Shown: in pieces, positions 43,436-52,695 of the stretch | Layout: each line of letters begins with the position of its first letter | How positions within the stretch are numbered: position 1 is the first letter of the stretch | NCBI RefSeq assembly: GCF_033546935.1 | Contig: NZ_CP137854.1 | Location: 3,658,001 to 3,722,000 of the forward strand | DNA from: Xylophilus sp. GOD-11R | Lineage (GTDB): Bacteria > Pseudomonadota > Gammaproteobacteria > Burkholderiales > Burkholderiaceae_C | DNA: 64,000 nucleotides | Reading direction: 5' to 3' | Program-made: the position numbers and the translations under genes | Notes under the pieces: generated by a model | What the model was told of the DNA's origin: nothing | Database searches by the model: none | The model's input: the letters and a program-made list of their open reading frames with translations, nothing else

Positions 43436-43534
43436 CCCGGGTCGCGAGAAAAAGGCGACGCCGGCAGCCGCTAGCAACTGCCGGCATTGGTGTCCAGCAG
43501 GGTGGTCGGCGCGGCGCGGATGGTGGGTTGCCGG

Positions 43535-44470
43535 TCAAGCCTCGGCGAGCACTTTCTTCAACGAGTCCATCGCTCGCCTGGCCGCCACGTCGGCCGGACC
43601 GGCCAGCAAATCGTCGTTGTAGATTTCCAGGCCGATCGGCCCGCGGTATTTCTTTTCTCGCAGTTTGCGCAGAAGCGCTACGTTGTCCATATTGCCTTCG
43701 CCCGGCAAGAGGCGATGGTGACGCGCACGATCGATATATTCCGAAGCGGCCACGGGCATAATGGCGTCGCAAAGCTGCACCACCGCCAGACGCTCGGTCG
43801 GAATATCGTCCAGGTCTGCCGTCGTGCGGTTCCGGGCAAATATGTGATACGGATCGACAATCAGACCGATATTCGGTGCGTTCACTTTTTTCAGGGTTTC
43901 CCAAGCCTGCGGCAACGTGTAGTTGAGTACACCCCAGGCGAGCGGCTCATAAGCGACGTGCAGATGCCGCCGGGCTGCTTCTGCTGCCAGCCATTGCAGG
44001 TCGGCTACCACGCGTTCCGCATCGACATTGGCCAGGCTACTCGACGAGCAAAGCACCAGCTTGGCACCCGCGGAGTGGCCGTCATCGAGAATTTTGGTCG
44101 CCTCGGCGCGCTTGCTCTCGCGCATGTTTCCCGGCGCACCGTCGAAATCGGACAGTACCTGGTAATTCGCGAAAGAAAGCTTAATTTTTTTGCAGGCCGC
44201 TGCCACCGCCGCTGCGCCGCCGGGCATGTCGGCAACGTCTTGCTTGCGCAATTCGATCTGTGCGAAACCCGCGTTGTGCGCCGCCGCGAACTTCTGTTCC
44301 GGGGACCCCTGGAGAATGCCGGTGTTCAGAAAAAAACCGTCCGTGGCCCAAGCGGACGCCTCGGCAGCAGAGGCCGCCTGGGGCGCCAGCAGCGCGGCGC
44401 TCCATCCGGAAAGCGCGGCGCCGAGCGCGGCCGCCGACGTGGTCTTGAAGAAATTTCTGCGATCGGTCAT
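43535..44470 (-). CDS. Tat-exported sugar-phosphate isomerase/epimerase-like TIM barrel
   Basis: 311 residues. Tat signal (TDRRNFFKTTSAAALGAAL, ending SAAEA). The mature protein is a xylose-isomerase-like barrel: FLNTGILQG, NAGFAQIELRKQD, LHVAYEPLAWG, IGLIVDPYHIFAR and GPIGLEIYNDD, with metal ligands Glu, Asp, His in the expected places. Exported members of this fold are poorly characterised. It is divergent from an IclR regulator across a 200-base AT-richer gap, so regulation by that protein is likely. Confidence 0.88.
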   Translation of the reverse strand: MTDRRNFFKTTSAAALGAALSGWSAALLAPQAASAAEASAWATDGFFLNTGILQGSPEQKFAAAHNAGFAQIELRKQDVADMPGGAAAVAAACKKIKLSFANYQVLSDFDGAPGNMRESKRAEATKILDDGHSAGAKLVLCSSSSLANVDAERVVADLQWLAAEAARRHLHVAYEPLAWGVLNYTLPQAWETLKKVNAPNIGLIVDPYHIFARNRTTADLDDIPTERLAVVQLCDAIMPVAASEYIDRARHHRLLPGEGNMDNVALLRKLREKKYRGPIGLEIYNDDLLAGPADVAARRAMDSLKKVLAEA

Positions 44471-44671
44471 TTCGATATTCAGGAGTGGACAGAATTTTTA
44501 CCGGCCGCGTTCGACGAGGAAACCGGTCGCCCATACTAAGATTTTTCTCAACGCCCAATCATTATTTTGTCGCGCATTTGTTCGTTTAACGCACACATGG
44601 TGCAGTCACCGGACGGAATAAGGGTTTTTGGCTTTGCCGACCAACGAGCTTGCTGAAAAGGAAACTGCAAG
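44471..44671. promoter_or_regulatory. Divergent promoter region, IclR gene and TIM-barrel gene
   Basis: About 200 bases, richer in A/T than surrounding DNA (e.g. 44540-44590). It should hold both promoters and the IclR operator. No exact dyad was identified. Confidence 0.5.
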
Positions 44672-45442
44672 ATGAAGACGCCACCTTTACGCCAAACAGA
44701 CTGGATCGCCGGTCTCGAATATGGCCTGCAGGTCATCGAATCGTTCAACCGCGACCATGATCGAATGACGATTTCCGACGTTTCCAGGCGTACCGGTCTG
44801 TCGCGCTCTGCCGCGCGCCGTTATCTGCTAACGCTCGTCCACCTTGGGTATATGGCGTTCGACGGGAAACTCTTCAGCCTGTCGCCGCGCATCCTGCGGG
44901 TTGGCTGGGCATATTTTGATTCGGTGCGACTGCCGAGAATGTTGCAGCCACATCTACTGCAGCTCAGCAACCAAGTTGGCCACGCCTGCTACATCAGCGT
45001 ACTCGACGACTGGCATCTCGTGATCATTGGCCGCGGCGACGGCGCCCGCGCCACGTCGGCCGGCTATGTACTGGGCGCCCGTATTCCAGCGGTACTCACC
45101 TCGGCCGGGATCATGTTGCTGGCCCTGCAGAAATCTCGCGATGAGGTCGTGCGCTGGCTGGCCGAGACCACGCTGGCGTCCCACACCGCGCACACCATCA
45201 CCGATGCGGACACGCTGCTGCGTTGCATCGACGACGCGCGCAACCTGGGTTACGCGGTCATGGAACAGCAATTGCAGCTCGACGTGCGCGGCATAGCGGT
45301 GCCATTGCGCCGATGGGACGGGGGCGTCATAGCCGCCATCAACGTCAACTCGTCGATGAACGTCGAGCACCTCGATACCGCCTTGCAGCGCACGCTCCCC
45401 GCCATGAAGGCCTGTGCGAACCGGGCGATCGAACTGCTTTGA
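44672..45442 (+). CDS. IclR-family transcriptional regulator
   Basis: 256 residues. N-terminal winged helix-turn-helix (MTISDVSRRTGLSRSAARRY, HLGYMAF) and a C-terminal effector domain (SRDEVVRWLAETTLASHTAH, ARNLGYAVMEQQLQLDVRGI AVPLR). Resembles the PcaR/PobR subgroup that senses aromatic acids. It is transcribed away from the TIM-barrel gene; the small exported protein gene follows 219 bases later. Confidence 0.92.
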   Translation: MKTPPLRQTDWIAGLEYGLQVIESFNRDHDRMTISDVSRRTGLSRSAARRYLLTLVHLGYMAFDGKLFSLSPRILRVGWAYFDSVRLPRMLQPHLLQLSNQVGHACYISVLDDWHLVIIGRGDGARATSAGYVLGARIPAVLTSAGIMLLALQKSRDEVVRWLAETTLASHTAHTITDADTLLRCIDDARNLGYAVMEQQLQLDVRGIAVPLRRWDGGVIAAINVNSSMNVEHLDTALQRTLPAMKACANRAIELL

Positions 45443-45661
45443 AAACTGGACTTGGCCCGCATGCGTGCCCGGCTTTCCGTGTAGTCCGGCGCCGCGTCAT
45501 TCATTAGCGAGCTGCAATAACGCTATGACTGCACCCTGGTTTATCCGGGGCAGGGTTATCCCTAGACTGGACGCATCGGTTACACATCTCTGCCATGTGG
45601 GCCGACACGGCGTGAGCCACGCTCCAGCCGTTTCGACGGCAGCATCCAGGAAAGACCAACC

Positions 45662-45985
45662 ATGACAACCACACGTGCCCTCAAGTTCACCACTATCACC
45701 GCTGCCCTGTTGCTGGCCGGTGCCGCATCGGCCGACGCCCAAAGCTACGGCGAGAAATACCCCGGCCTGGGCCGCGCCCAGCCAGCAACCTCTCCTTCGA
45801 CTCCGGCAGCCAAGCCCGTGCGTGGCAACGACGTCGCCGTCCTTGGCGAGGGCAACGGCATCCAGTCGATGCGCGCCATCGCCCCGCGCACTTCCGGCGT
45901 TGACCGGGCCACAGTGCGCCAGCAAGCCTGGAGCGCCACCCGGGACGAAAGCCTGAGCGGCGAAACCGGCGAAGCGATCTTCTGA
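45662..45985 (+). CDS. Small exported hypothetical protein
   Basis: 107 residues. AGGAAAGA precedes ATG 45662. Cleavable signal peptide (FTTITAALLLAGAASADAQ); mature part of about 80 residues, Ser/Ala/Gly-rich and without cysteines, with repeated polar stretches. Nothing known in it. It is convergent with a Bug receptor gene, ending 24 bases away. Confidence 0.7.
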   Translation: MTTTRALKFTTITAALLLAGAASADAQSYGEKYPGLGRAQPATSPSTPAAKPVRGNDVAVLGEGNGIQSMRAIAPRTSGVDRATVRQQAWSATRDESLSGETGEAIF

Positions 45986-46008
45986 TCGGACGCGGGCCGG
46001 GCGTCGAA

Positions 46009-46992
46009 TCAATCCGGCTTGATGCCCGCCTGACCAATCACCTTTTTCCAGCGCTCGGTGTCGGTGGAGATCAACTGACCGAACTCGGCCTGGCTGGAGC
46101 CCACCAGGTCGATACCGCGCGCCAGCATCGCCTCCTGCATGGCCGGTTCGCGCGATATGGCGATGAACTCCTGCGTCAGGCGCTCGGCGATCGGCTTGGG
46201 CGTCGCCGACGGGGCCAGGATGCCGTACCAGCCGGGCACATCGAAATCGTGTACTCCCAGTTCGCCCAGCGTCGGCACCTGCGGCAGCAGCTTGCTGCGC
46301 GACTTGGTCGCCATGGCCAACGGCCGCAACTTGCCCGACTGAATCAGCGAGATGGCACCGCCGGTGGTTGCGAAGGTCACCGTGAGACGGCCGCCCATCA
46401 ACTCGGGAAACACCTGGGCTTCGCCGCGGAATGGAATGTGGACCGCCGTGATGCCGAGCCGCGCCTTCAACATCTCGGTAATGAGGTGCGATGTGGATGC
46501 ATTACCGGCCGAGCCGTAGGTAACCGAGCCCGGCTTCGCTTTGGCCATGGCAACGAAATCCGCAAAAGTCGCGGGCGGCGCATCCGCATTACCCACTAGC
46601 ACCAATGAAAAATTGGCGATATGGGATATTGGCACAAAATCCCTCTGAGTATTGTACGGGAGACTCGGGTAAAGCGTCGGATTCACGCTCGCCAAGCCTT
46701 GAGCGACCAGCGCGATGGTATAGCCGTCCGCTGGCGATTTGGCCACCGCCTCCATTCCAATGATACCGCTGGCGCCGGTTCTATTATCTACCAACACTGG
46801 TTGGCCGATTCTCTCAGAAAGCCTTTTGGCGTAGGCGCGGGTAATCACGTCGGTGAGGCCTCCGGCAGCATAGGGGCAGATGAAACGGATAGCGCGGTTG
46901 GGAAAATCTTCGGCTCGCGCGACTGTGACGGTGGTAGCACCTCCAGCGACGGAAAGCGCGTAAGCGCCAAAAGTTCGTCTATTCAAATGCAT
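46009..46992 (-). CDS. Bug-family periplasmic receptor
   Basis: 327 residues with a signal peptide that contains RR (NRRTFGAYALSVAGGATTV). Ligand loop ICPYAAGGLTDVITRAYA keeps the conserved Asp; then KSPADGYTIALVAQGLASVN and VTYGSAGNASTSHLITEMLK. It binds a carboxylate or similar ligand in the periplasm for tripartite uptake, or acts as a signal receptor. Divergent from another Bug receptor with a 284-base gap between them. No TctAB genes here. Confidence 0.92.
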   Translation of the reverse strand: MHLNRRTFGAYALSVAGGATTVTVARAEDFPNRAIRFICPYAAGGLTDVITRAYAKRLSERIGQPVLVDNRTGASGIIGMEAVAKSPADGYTIALVAQGLASVNPTLYPSLPYNTQRDFVPISHIANFSLVLVGNADAPPATFADFVAMAKAKPGSVTYGSAGNASTSHLITEMLKARLGITAVHIPFRGEAQVFPELMGGRLTVTFATTGGAISLIQSGKLRPLAMATKSRSKLLPQVPTLGELGVHDFDVPGWYGILAPSATPKPIAERLTQEFIAISREPAMQEAMLARGIDLVGSSQAEFGQLISTDTERWKKVIGQAGIKPD

Positions 46993-47276
46993 GGCGATCT
47001 CGGGCGGTTGGTAAGTTGGTCGGGCTGATGAGCCGCTTCTGCAAGTGCAATCGCCATGCCAAATGTTTCAGTCAAAATTCCTTCTGGTTAACCCCGAGAA
47101 AATGCGACGTGGTGGCCGCCCTGAAAACACCCGGTGTATTTTGTCCGCACAGGGAAAACCCGCACCCGCGACACATCCGAATTCAGCGAAAGCTCGTCTG
47201 ACGCTTCCGTCAGAAAATACACCCCCGGATTTCGCTCAAGTCCGTAGAGTGCGGTCGACCGATAACAGGAGACAAA
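46993..47276. promoter_or_regulatory. Divergent region between two Bug receptor genes
   Basis: 284 bases. GGTGTATTTT at 47133-47142 is the exact complement of AAAATACACC at 47214-47223, a 10-bp inverted repeat 71 bases apart, and a 7-bp hairpin (TCTGACG/CGTCAGA, loop CTTC) lies at 47197-47214. AGGAGA is the ribosome site of the rightward gene. Confidence 0.5.
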
Positions 47277-48251
47277 ATGAAGACGACCTTTTACCGAGGC
47301 GTGGCCGTTGTATTGACGGCATTCTGCGCTGCGGGTGCCACATGGGCCAGCGATGCCTATCCATCAAAACCCATCAAGATTATCGTCACTTCGGCTCCCG
47401 GCGGTTTGCTCGATAATATGACGCGCCTCGTTGCGCGGCAGATGGGCGATAAACTTGGCCAACCGGTCATCATCGAAAACCGTGTTGGCGCAGGCGGCCT
47501 GGTGGCCATCCGGGGTGCCAAGAGCTCACCCGCCGACGGATACACACTGCTGGCGTCCATGAGCACCATCGCCATCCAGCCTGCCGTGATGCAGGAGCCC
47601 GGCTACGACCTGCTGAAAGACTTCACCGGCGTCGGCTCGATGCTGCGCACACCGCTACTCATGATGGTCGCGCCCAGCCAGGGCGCCAAAAATATGGGCG
47701 AATTGGTGGCCGAGGCCAAGAGCCAGCCCGGCAAAATCAGTTATGCATCAGCCGGCATCGGCACCTCCACCCACATCGGACCGGCGCTGTTTTTGCAGCG
47801 CGCCAATGTCGACATGATGCATGTGCCATACAAGGGCAACGCCTCTGCCTGGCCAGACGTGATCAGCGGCCGGGTGAGCATGATCTTCGAGCCGTATGGC
47901 AGCGCCGCGCCGATGATGCGCGACAACCGGCTCAAGCCTCTGGCAGTGTCGTCGTCGCACCGGCTGGAAGCCCTGCCCGACGTGCCCACCATCGCCGAAC
48001 AAGGTCTTCCCAATTTCAGCTACTACATCTGGGCCGGCCTGTTCGCGCCGACCGGAACACCGAAGGACGCCATTCAGAAGCTGTCGGTGGCGCTGCAGGC
48101 GGCACTGAATTCGCCGGACATGAAAGAGCGCATGCGCACCGAGGGCTCCGAAGCGCTGACGATGCCGCCGGATGAGTTCAACCAGTTCGTCGTCCGCGAG
48201 TCGGCGAGCATCTTCAAGGCTGTCACCGACCTGAAGATCCCGAAGCAGTGA
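47277..48251 (+). CDS. Bug-family periplasmic receptor
   Basis: 324 residues, signal peptide to TWASDA. Ligand loop VTSAPGGLLDNMTRLVARQM with Asp; SSPADGYTLLASMSTIAIQP; ISYASAGIGTSTHIGPALFL; C-terminal DEFNQFVVRES. AGGAGA precedes the ATG. It leads a rightward series with LeuC- and LeuD-like genes 43 bases downstream, so its ligand is probably the substrate or a precursor of the hydratase they encode. Confidence 0.92.
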   Translation: MKTTFYRGVAVVLTAFCAAGATWASDAYPSKPIKIIVTSAPGGLLDNMTRLVARQMGDKLGQPVIIENRVGAGGLVAIRGAKSSPADGYTLLASMSTIAIQPAVMQEPGYDLLKDFTGVGSMLRTPLLMMVAPSQGAKNMGELVAEAKSQPGKISYASAGIGTSTHIGPALFLQRANVDMMHVPYKGNASAWPDVISGRVSMIFEPYGSAAPMMRDNRLKPLAVSSSHRLEALPDVPTIAEQGLPNFSYYIWAGLFAPTGTPKDAIQKLSVALQAALNSPDMKERMRTEGSEALTMPPDEFNQFVVRESASIFKAVTDLKIPKQ

Positions 48252-48294
48252 CTTTCCGGCCCCACGCCGTCGCCCGACTCGCCTCCCTGCCAAC

Positions 48295-49692
48295 ATGAGC
48301 AAGACCCTCTACGAAAAGATCTGGGAGGCGCATGCCATCGTCGACGGAGCAGACGGCCAGACGCTGATGCACGTCGGACGGCACATGGTGCAAGACGGCT
48401 CGATGCACGCGTTCGGCTTCCTCAAGGAACGCGGGCTGCCGGTGCGCCATCCGGATCAGGTGTTCGGCACGCCCGACCATGCCGTGCCCTCCTACACCCA
48501 CCGGCTCGGCGAGGTGCGCAGGCCGGACCAGCAACGCATCCTTCAGCTTTTGCAAGACAACACGGCACGCTTTGGCATCGTGCATTTCGGCATGGAGGAC
48601 CCGCGCCAGGGCATCGTGCACGTGGTGGGGCCTGAACAGGGCATCACCCAACCTGGCATGTTGCTGGTCTGCGGCGACTCTCACACCTCAACGCATGGCG
48701 CGCTGGGCGCGCTGGGCTTCGGGCTCGGCGCCAGCGACATCCTGCATGTCCTCGCCACCCAGGCGATCTGGCAGAAGCGTGCCCGCACCATGCGCATCAA
48801 CATCGACGGCGCACTGCCCGATGGCGTCGGTGCCAAGGATCTGATCCTGGCGATCATCGCCTGCATGGGCAGTAACGGCGCCACCGGGCACGTCATCGAA
48901 TATGCCGGATCCACGGTTCGCGCCATGTCGATCGAACAGCGCCTGACGCTGTGCAACATGTCCATCGAAGCGGGCGCCCGGGCTGGCATGGTGGCGCCCG
49001 ACGACACCACCTACGCCTACCTACACGGCCGGCCGTTCTCGCCGCGCGGCAGGCAGTGGGAGCGCGCCATGGCCTACTGGAAAAGCCTGCCCTCGGACCC
49101 TGACGCCACCTTCGACCGCGAACTCGATTTCAATGCGACCCGGCTCGCGCCCATGGTCACCTGGGGAAACAGCCCGCAAGACGCGTTGCCGGTCGACGGC
49201 CGCGTGCCCGACCCCGCTGCCGAGGCCGACCCCACCCGCCGCGCCTACGTGGAGCGCACCCTCGACTACATGGGCCTGCGACCCGGCATGCCGCTTACCG
49301 ATCTGCGCATCGACCAGGTGTTCATCGGCTCCTGCACCAACGCCCGCATCGAAGACCTGCGTGCCGCCTCGCGCATGCTCAAAGGCGGCCGGGCGGTCGT
49401 GCCGGCGCTGGTGGTTCCGGGCTCCACCCAGGTCCGGCTACAGGCCGAGGCCGAAGGGCTGGACCGCATCTTCCTGGACGCCGGTTTCACCTGGGGCCAG
49501 GCCGGCTGCTCGATGTGCGTGGGCATGAATGGCGACACGGTCGGCCCGGGCAAGCGCTGCGCCTCCACTTCCAACCGCAACTTCGTCGGCCGGCAGGGCC
49601 CGGAAAGCCGGACGCACTTGCTGAGCCCGGTCATGGCGGCGGCCGCTGCGCTCACCGGACGCATCACCGACGTGCGGTCGCTGGAGATCTGA
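48295..49692 (+). CDS. LeuC-like aconitase-family hydratase, large subunit
   Basis: 465 residues, the usual LeuC length. Iron-sulfur ligands in IGSCTNARIEDLRAA and AGCSMCVGMNGD; active-site CGDSHTSTHGALGALGFGLG; DNTARFGIVHFGMEDPRQGI. Such enzymes isomerise 3-isopropylmalate in leucine synthesis or hydrate maleate/citraconate-type acids. Its place behind a Bug receptor and ahead of CMD-like and ETF-QO genes suggests catabolism of a 2-methylmalate or similar acid rather than leucine synthesis; the substrate is not proven. Confidence 0.85.
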   Translation: MSKTLYEKIWEAHAIVDGADGQTLMHVGRHMVQDGSMHAFGFLKERGLPVRHPDQVFGTPDHAVPSYTHRLGEVRRPDQQRILQLLQDNTARFGIVHFGMEDPRQGIVHVVGPEQGITQPGMLLVCGDSHTSTHGALGALGFGLGASDILHVLATQAIWQKRARTMRINIDGALPDGVGAKDLILAIIACMGSNGATGHVIEYAGSTVRAMSIEQRLTLCNMSIEAGARAGMVAPDDTTYAYLHGRPFSPRGRQWERAMAYWKSLPSDPDATFDRELDFNATRLAPMVTWGNSPQDALPVDGRVPDPAAEADPTRRAYVERTLDYMGLRPGMPLTDLRIDQVFIGSCTNARIEDLRAASRMLKGGRAVVPALVVPGSTQVRLQAEAEGLDRIFLDAGFTWGQAGCSMCVGMNGDTVGPGKRCASTSNRNFVGRQGPESRTHLLSPVMAAAAALTGRITDVRSLEI

Positions 49693-50346
49693 ATGGAGGT
49701 GTTCGACACACTCGACGCGGTGGCGGCGCCGCTGGACCGACCCAACGTGGACACCGAGCAAATCATGCCCTCGCGCTTCTTGCGCCGGTCGCGTGAAGAC
49801 GGCTTCCAGGACTTTGTCTTCCGCGACCTGCGCTTTACCGCCGACGGCACCGAGAACCCCGATTTCGTGCTCAACCACGCAGCATTCCGCCATGCCCGCA
49901 TCCTCGTGGCCGACCGCAACTTCGGCGGCGGTTCAAGCCGCGAGGCGGCGCCATGGGGCCTGCTCGACTACGGCATGCGCTGCGTCATTGCCGCCGACTT
50001 CGGCGAGATCTTCTATCTCAACTCGCTCAAGGTCGGGCTGCTGCCGGTGCAGCTCGACGCCGCCGTCTGCGAGCACCTGCGCGCGCAGCTACACGGCGAA
50101 CCGGGCAGCCGCCTGCGCGTAGACCTGCCAGCCCAGACGGTCACCGCGCCCGATGGCACGGTGCATGCCTTCCAGATCGATCCCTTCCGCAAACGCGGAC
50201 TGTTGCTGGGCCTCGACGACGTCGGCCTGACCTTGCAGTACCAGGAACAGCTCGCCGTATTCGAGCAGCAATATCGCGCTCGCTTCGACTGGCTGTTCCA
50301 AGCCGCCCGCCCGGATACCGATCCGCCTCTAACGCCCAAGGACTGA
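49693..50346 (+). CDS. LeuD-like aconitase-family hydratase, small subunit
   Basis: 217 residues, swivel domain of the LeuCD heterodimer. NVDTEQIMPSRFL and NFGGGSSREAAPWGLLDYGM are the diagnostic segments; VIAADFGEIFYLNSLKVGLL follows. It begins immediately after the LeuC-like stop and completes the active site. The C-terminal 20 residues are slightly longer than in typical LeuD. Confidence 0.88.
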   Translation: MEVFDTLDAVAAPLDRPNVDTEQIMPSRFLRRSREDGFQDFVFRDLRFTADGTENPDFVLNHAAFRHARILVADRNFGGGSSREAAPWGLLDYGMRCVIAADFGEIFYLNSLKVGLLPVQLDAAVCEHLRAQLHGEPGSRLRVDLPAQTVTAPDGTVHAFQIDPFRKRGLLLGLDDVGLTLQYQEQLAVFEQQYRARFDWLFQAARPDTDPPLTPKD

Positions 50347-50350
50347 CAAC

Positions 50351-50905
50351 ATGCCCTTCTTTTCCTCCATGCCTGCCCACGCTGGCCCGCCCGCCGTCTT
50401 CACCCTCTATCCCGAGCTGTATGGCCCGTGGTCGCAGATGAGCCAGTCGATGATGAACGGCCCCTCCCCGCTCACCCAGGGAGAGCGGGAGCTGATCCTT
50501 GCGTTCAGCGCTGGCGTGGCGGGCTGCGATTTTGTTTATGTCGCGCACTCCGAGGTGGCTTATGCCTGGGGCTTCGAGAACGGAGTGATCGAGAAGCTCA
50601 TCGCCGACTTCGACTCCGCACCGGTCGAGCCCAAACTGCACGTACTGCTGCGTTTCGTGCGCAAGCTCATGCTCACGCCCGGCGAAGTGAATCAAGCCGA
50701 CGCCGACGCCGTCTTCGCCGCCGGTTGGGACGAACATGCCTTGCACGACGCCATTGCCGTTACGGGTCGTGCAGCCTTCATGCAGCGCCTGGTGCAAGGC
50801 TTCGGCTTCACGCCCATGACCCGAGAAGCCGCGACCAAGCGCGCCAAGGAGCGCATCGAACACGGTTACGTCAACCTGTATTCGGCCTTCCGCGAGAAGA
50901 AGTAA
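50351..50905 (+). CDS. AhpD/CMD-like protein lacking the resolving cysteine
   Basis: 184 residues. Carboxymuconolactone decarboxylase fold: LTQGERELILAFSAGVAGCD, VYVAHSEVAYAWG, LHVLLRFVRKLMLTPGEVNQ. Where AhpD-like peroxidases have C-x-x-C-x-x-x-H, this has one Cys followed by FVYVAHS, so disulfide chemistry is unlikely. A decarboxylase or lactone-type role, or a structural role, is possible. It begins 4 bases after the LeuD-like stop, so it belongs to that operon. Confidence 0.82.
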   Translation: MPFFSSMPAHAGPPAVFTLYPELYGPWSQMSQSMMNGPSPLTQGERELILAFSAGVAGCDFVYVAHSEVAYAWGFENGVIEKLIADFDSAPVEPKLHVLLRFVRKLMLTPGEVNQADADAVFAAGWDEHALHDAIAVTGRAAFMQRLVQGFGFTPMTREAATKRAKERIEHGYVNLYSAFREKK

Positions 50906-50958
50906 TGCGCATCTGAAGAAAGACCTCGGGCGCAAGCGCCCCACGACCCCAGGCTCCC

Positions 50959-52662
50959 ATGACCCCAGAAGAAATCCTGAGCACCTACGGCCCGCGCGAG
51001 GCCATGGAATACGACGTGGTCGTGGTCGGCGCCGGCCCGGCGGGCCTGTCGGCGGCGATCCGGCTGAAGCAACGCGCCGCCGAGGCCGGTTCCGAAGTCT
51101 CGGTCGTGGTGCTGGAGAAGGGTTCCGAGCCCGGCGCGCACATCCTGTCGGGCGCGATCATGGACCCGATCGCCATCACCGAACTGTTTCCCGACTGGAA
51201 GGAGCGCGGTGCGCCGCTGAACCAGCCGGTCACCGAAGACGCCTTCCTGTTCATGGGCGAGAAGAGCGCGATGCGCACGCCCAACTGGCTGCTGCCGGCG
51301 TGCTTCCACAACGAAGGCAACTACATCGTCAGCCTGGGCAATGTCACCCGCTGGCTGGCCGAACAGGCCGAGGCGCTGGGCGTGGAGATCTTTCCCGGCT
51401 TCGCCGCCGCCGAAGTGCTCTACGACGATGACGGCTCGGTCAAGGGCGTGGCCACCGGCAACATGGGCGTCGGCAAGGACGGCGAGCCCACCGACGGCTT
51501 TCAGCTCGGCATGGAACTGCACGGTAAATACACCGTGTTCGCCGAAGGTGCGCGCGGCCACCTGGGCCGGCAGCTGATCGACAAGTTCCAACTCGCCAAG
51601 GACAGCGATCCGCAGAGCTACGGCATCGGCATCAAGGAACTCTGGGAGATCGATCCCCAGCGCCACCAGCCCGGTTTCGCGCTGCACAGCGCCGGCTGGC
51701 CGCTGGATGCCGACACCTACGGCGGCTCGTTTCTCTACCACGCCGAAGACAACAAGGTCGTGGTCGGCTTCGTGGTGGGGTTGGACTACCAGAACCCCTA
51801 TCTGAGCCCGTTCGAAGAGTTTCAGAAGTTCAAGACGCATCCCAACATCCGCTGGTATTTCGACGGTGACGAGGCCAAGGGCATCAAGCCGGCCAAGCGC
51901 ATCAGCTATGGCGCGCGGGCCATCACGGCCGGCGGGCTGCTGGCCTTGCCCAAAACGGTGTTCCCCGGTGGCGCGCTCATCGGCTGCGAGGCGGGTTACC
52001 TCAATGCGAGCCGCATCAAGGGCAGCCACGCCGCGATCAAGACCGGCATGCTGGCGGCCGATGCGGCCTTCGACGCCTTGGCCGCAGGCCGTCAGCGCGA
52101 CGAACTCACCGCCTACCCGGAAGCCTTCAAGGCCAGCTGGCTGCACGAGGAACTGAACAAGGCGCGCAACTTCAAGCAGTGGTTCAAGAAGGGCAGGACC
52201 ATCGCCACGCTGATGACCGGCATCGAGCAGAAGCTGCTGGGCGGCAACATTCCCTGGACGATCCACCGCACCGAGGCCGATCACCAGCGCCTCAAGCCGG
52301 CATCGGCCTGCAAGCCGATCGCCTACGCCAAGGCCGACGGCAAGCTCACCTTCGACCGCCTCTCCAGCGTCTTCGTGAGCAACACCAACCATGCCGAAGA
52401 CCAGCCCGCGCACCTGACACTCAAGGACAAGACGGTGCCGACCCGCATCAACCTGCCCGAATACGCCGGCCCCGAGCAGCGCTATTGCCCGGCCGGGGTC
52501 TACGAGTTCGTGCCGGACGAGGCCAACGCGGGCAAGGAGCGGCTGCAGATCAACGCGCAGAACTGCGTGCACTGCAAGACCTGCGACATCAAGGATCCGA
52601 CGCAGAACATCGTCTGGGTGACACCCGAGGGCGGCGGCGGGCCGAACTATTCGGGCATGTAG
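50959..52662 (+). CDS. etfD: Electron-transfer flavoprotein:ubiquinone oxidoreductase
   Basis: 567 residues. FAD motif [16 protein letters not shown] at the N-terminus; [19 protein letters not shown]; ubiquinone/membrane region [21 protein letters not shown]-terminal [4Fe-4S] cluster built from [13 protein letters not shown] plus an upstream Cys. It passes electrons from ETF to ubiquinone. Together with the etfBA genes at 60826-62516 it completes the acyl-CoA-to-quinone route. Confidence 0.95.
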   Translation: MTPEEILSTYGPREAMEYDVVVVGAGPAGLSAAIRLKQRAAEAGSEVSVVVLEKGSEPGAHILSGAIMDPIAITELFPDWKERGAPLNQPVTEDAFLFMGEKSAMRTPNWLLPACFHNEGNYIVSLGNVTRWLAEQAEALGVEIFPGFAAAEVLYDDDGSVKGVATGNMGVGKDGEPTDGFQLGMELHGKYTVFAEGARGHLGRQLIDKFQLAKDSDPQSYGIGIKELWEIDPQRHQPGFALHSAGWPLDADTYGGSFLYHAEDNKVVVGFVVGLDYQNPYLSPFEEFQKFKTHPNIRWYFDGDEAKGIKPAKRISYGARAITAGGLLALPKTVFPGGALIGCEAGYLNASRIKGSHAAIKTGMLAADAAFDALAAGRQRDELTAYPEAFKASWLHEELNKARNFKQWFKKGRTIATLMTGIEQKLLGGNIPWTIHRTEADHQRLKPASACKPIAYAKADGKLTFDRLSSVFVSNTNHAEDQPAHLTLKDKTVPTRINLPEYAGPEQRYCPAGVYEFVPDEANAGKERLQINAQNCVHCKTCDIKDPTQNIVWVTPEGGGGPNYSGM

Positions 52663-52695
52663 TGCATGGCCCGCGGCGGGCATGCAGGGTCAGCC

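Noticed and set aside
48295..50346. Leucine biosynthesis leuCD
   Set aside because: The subunits fit the family, but no leuB or leuA is nearby and the neighbours are uptake and catabolic genes; kept as LeuCD-like only.
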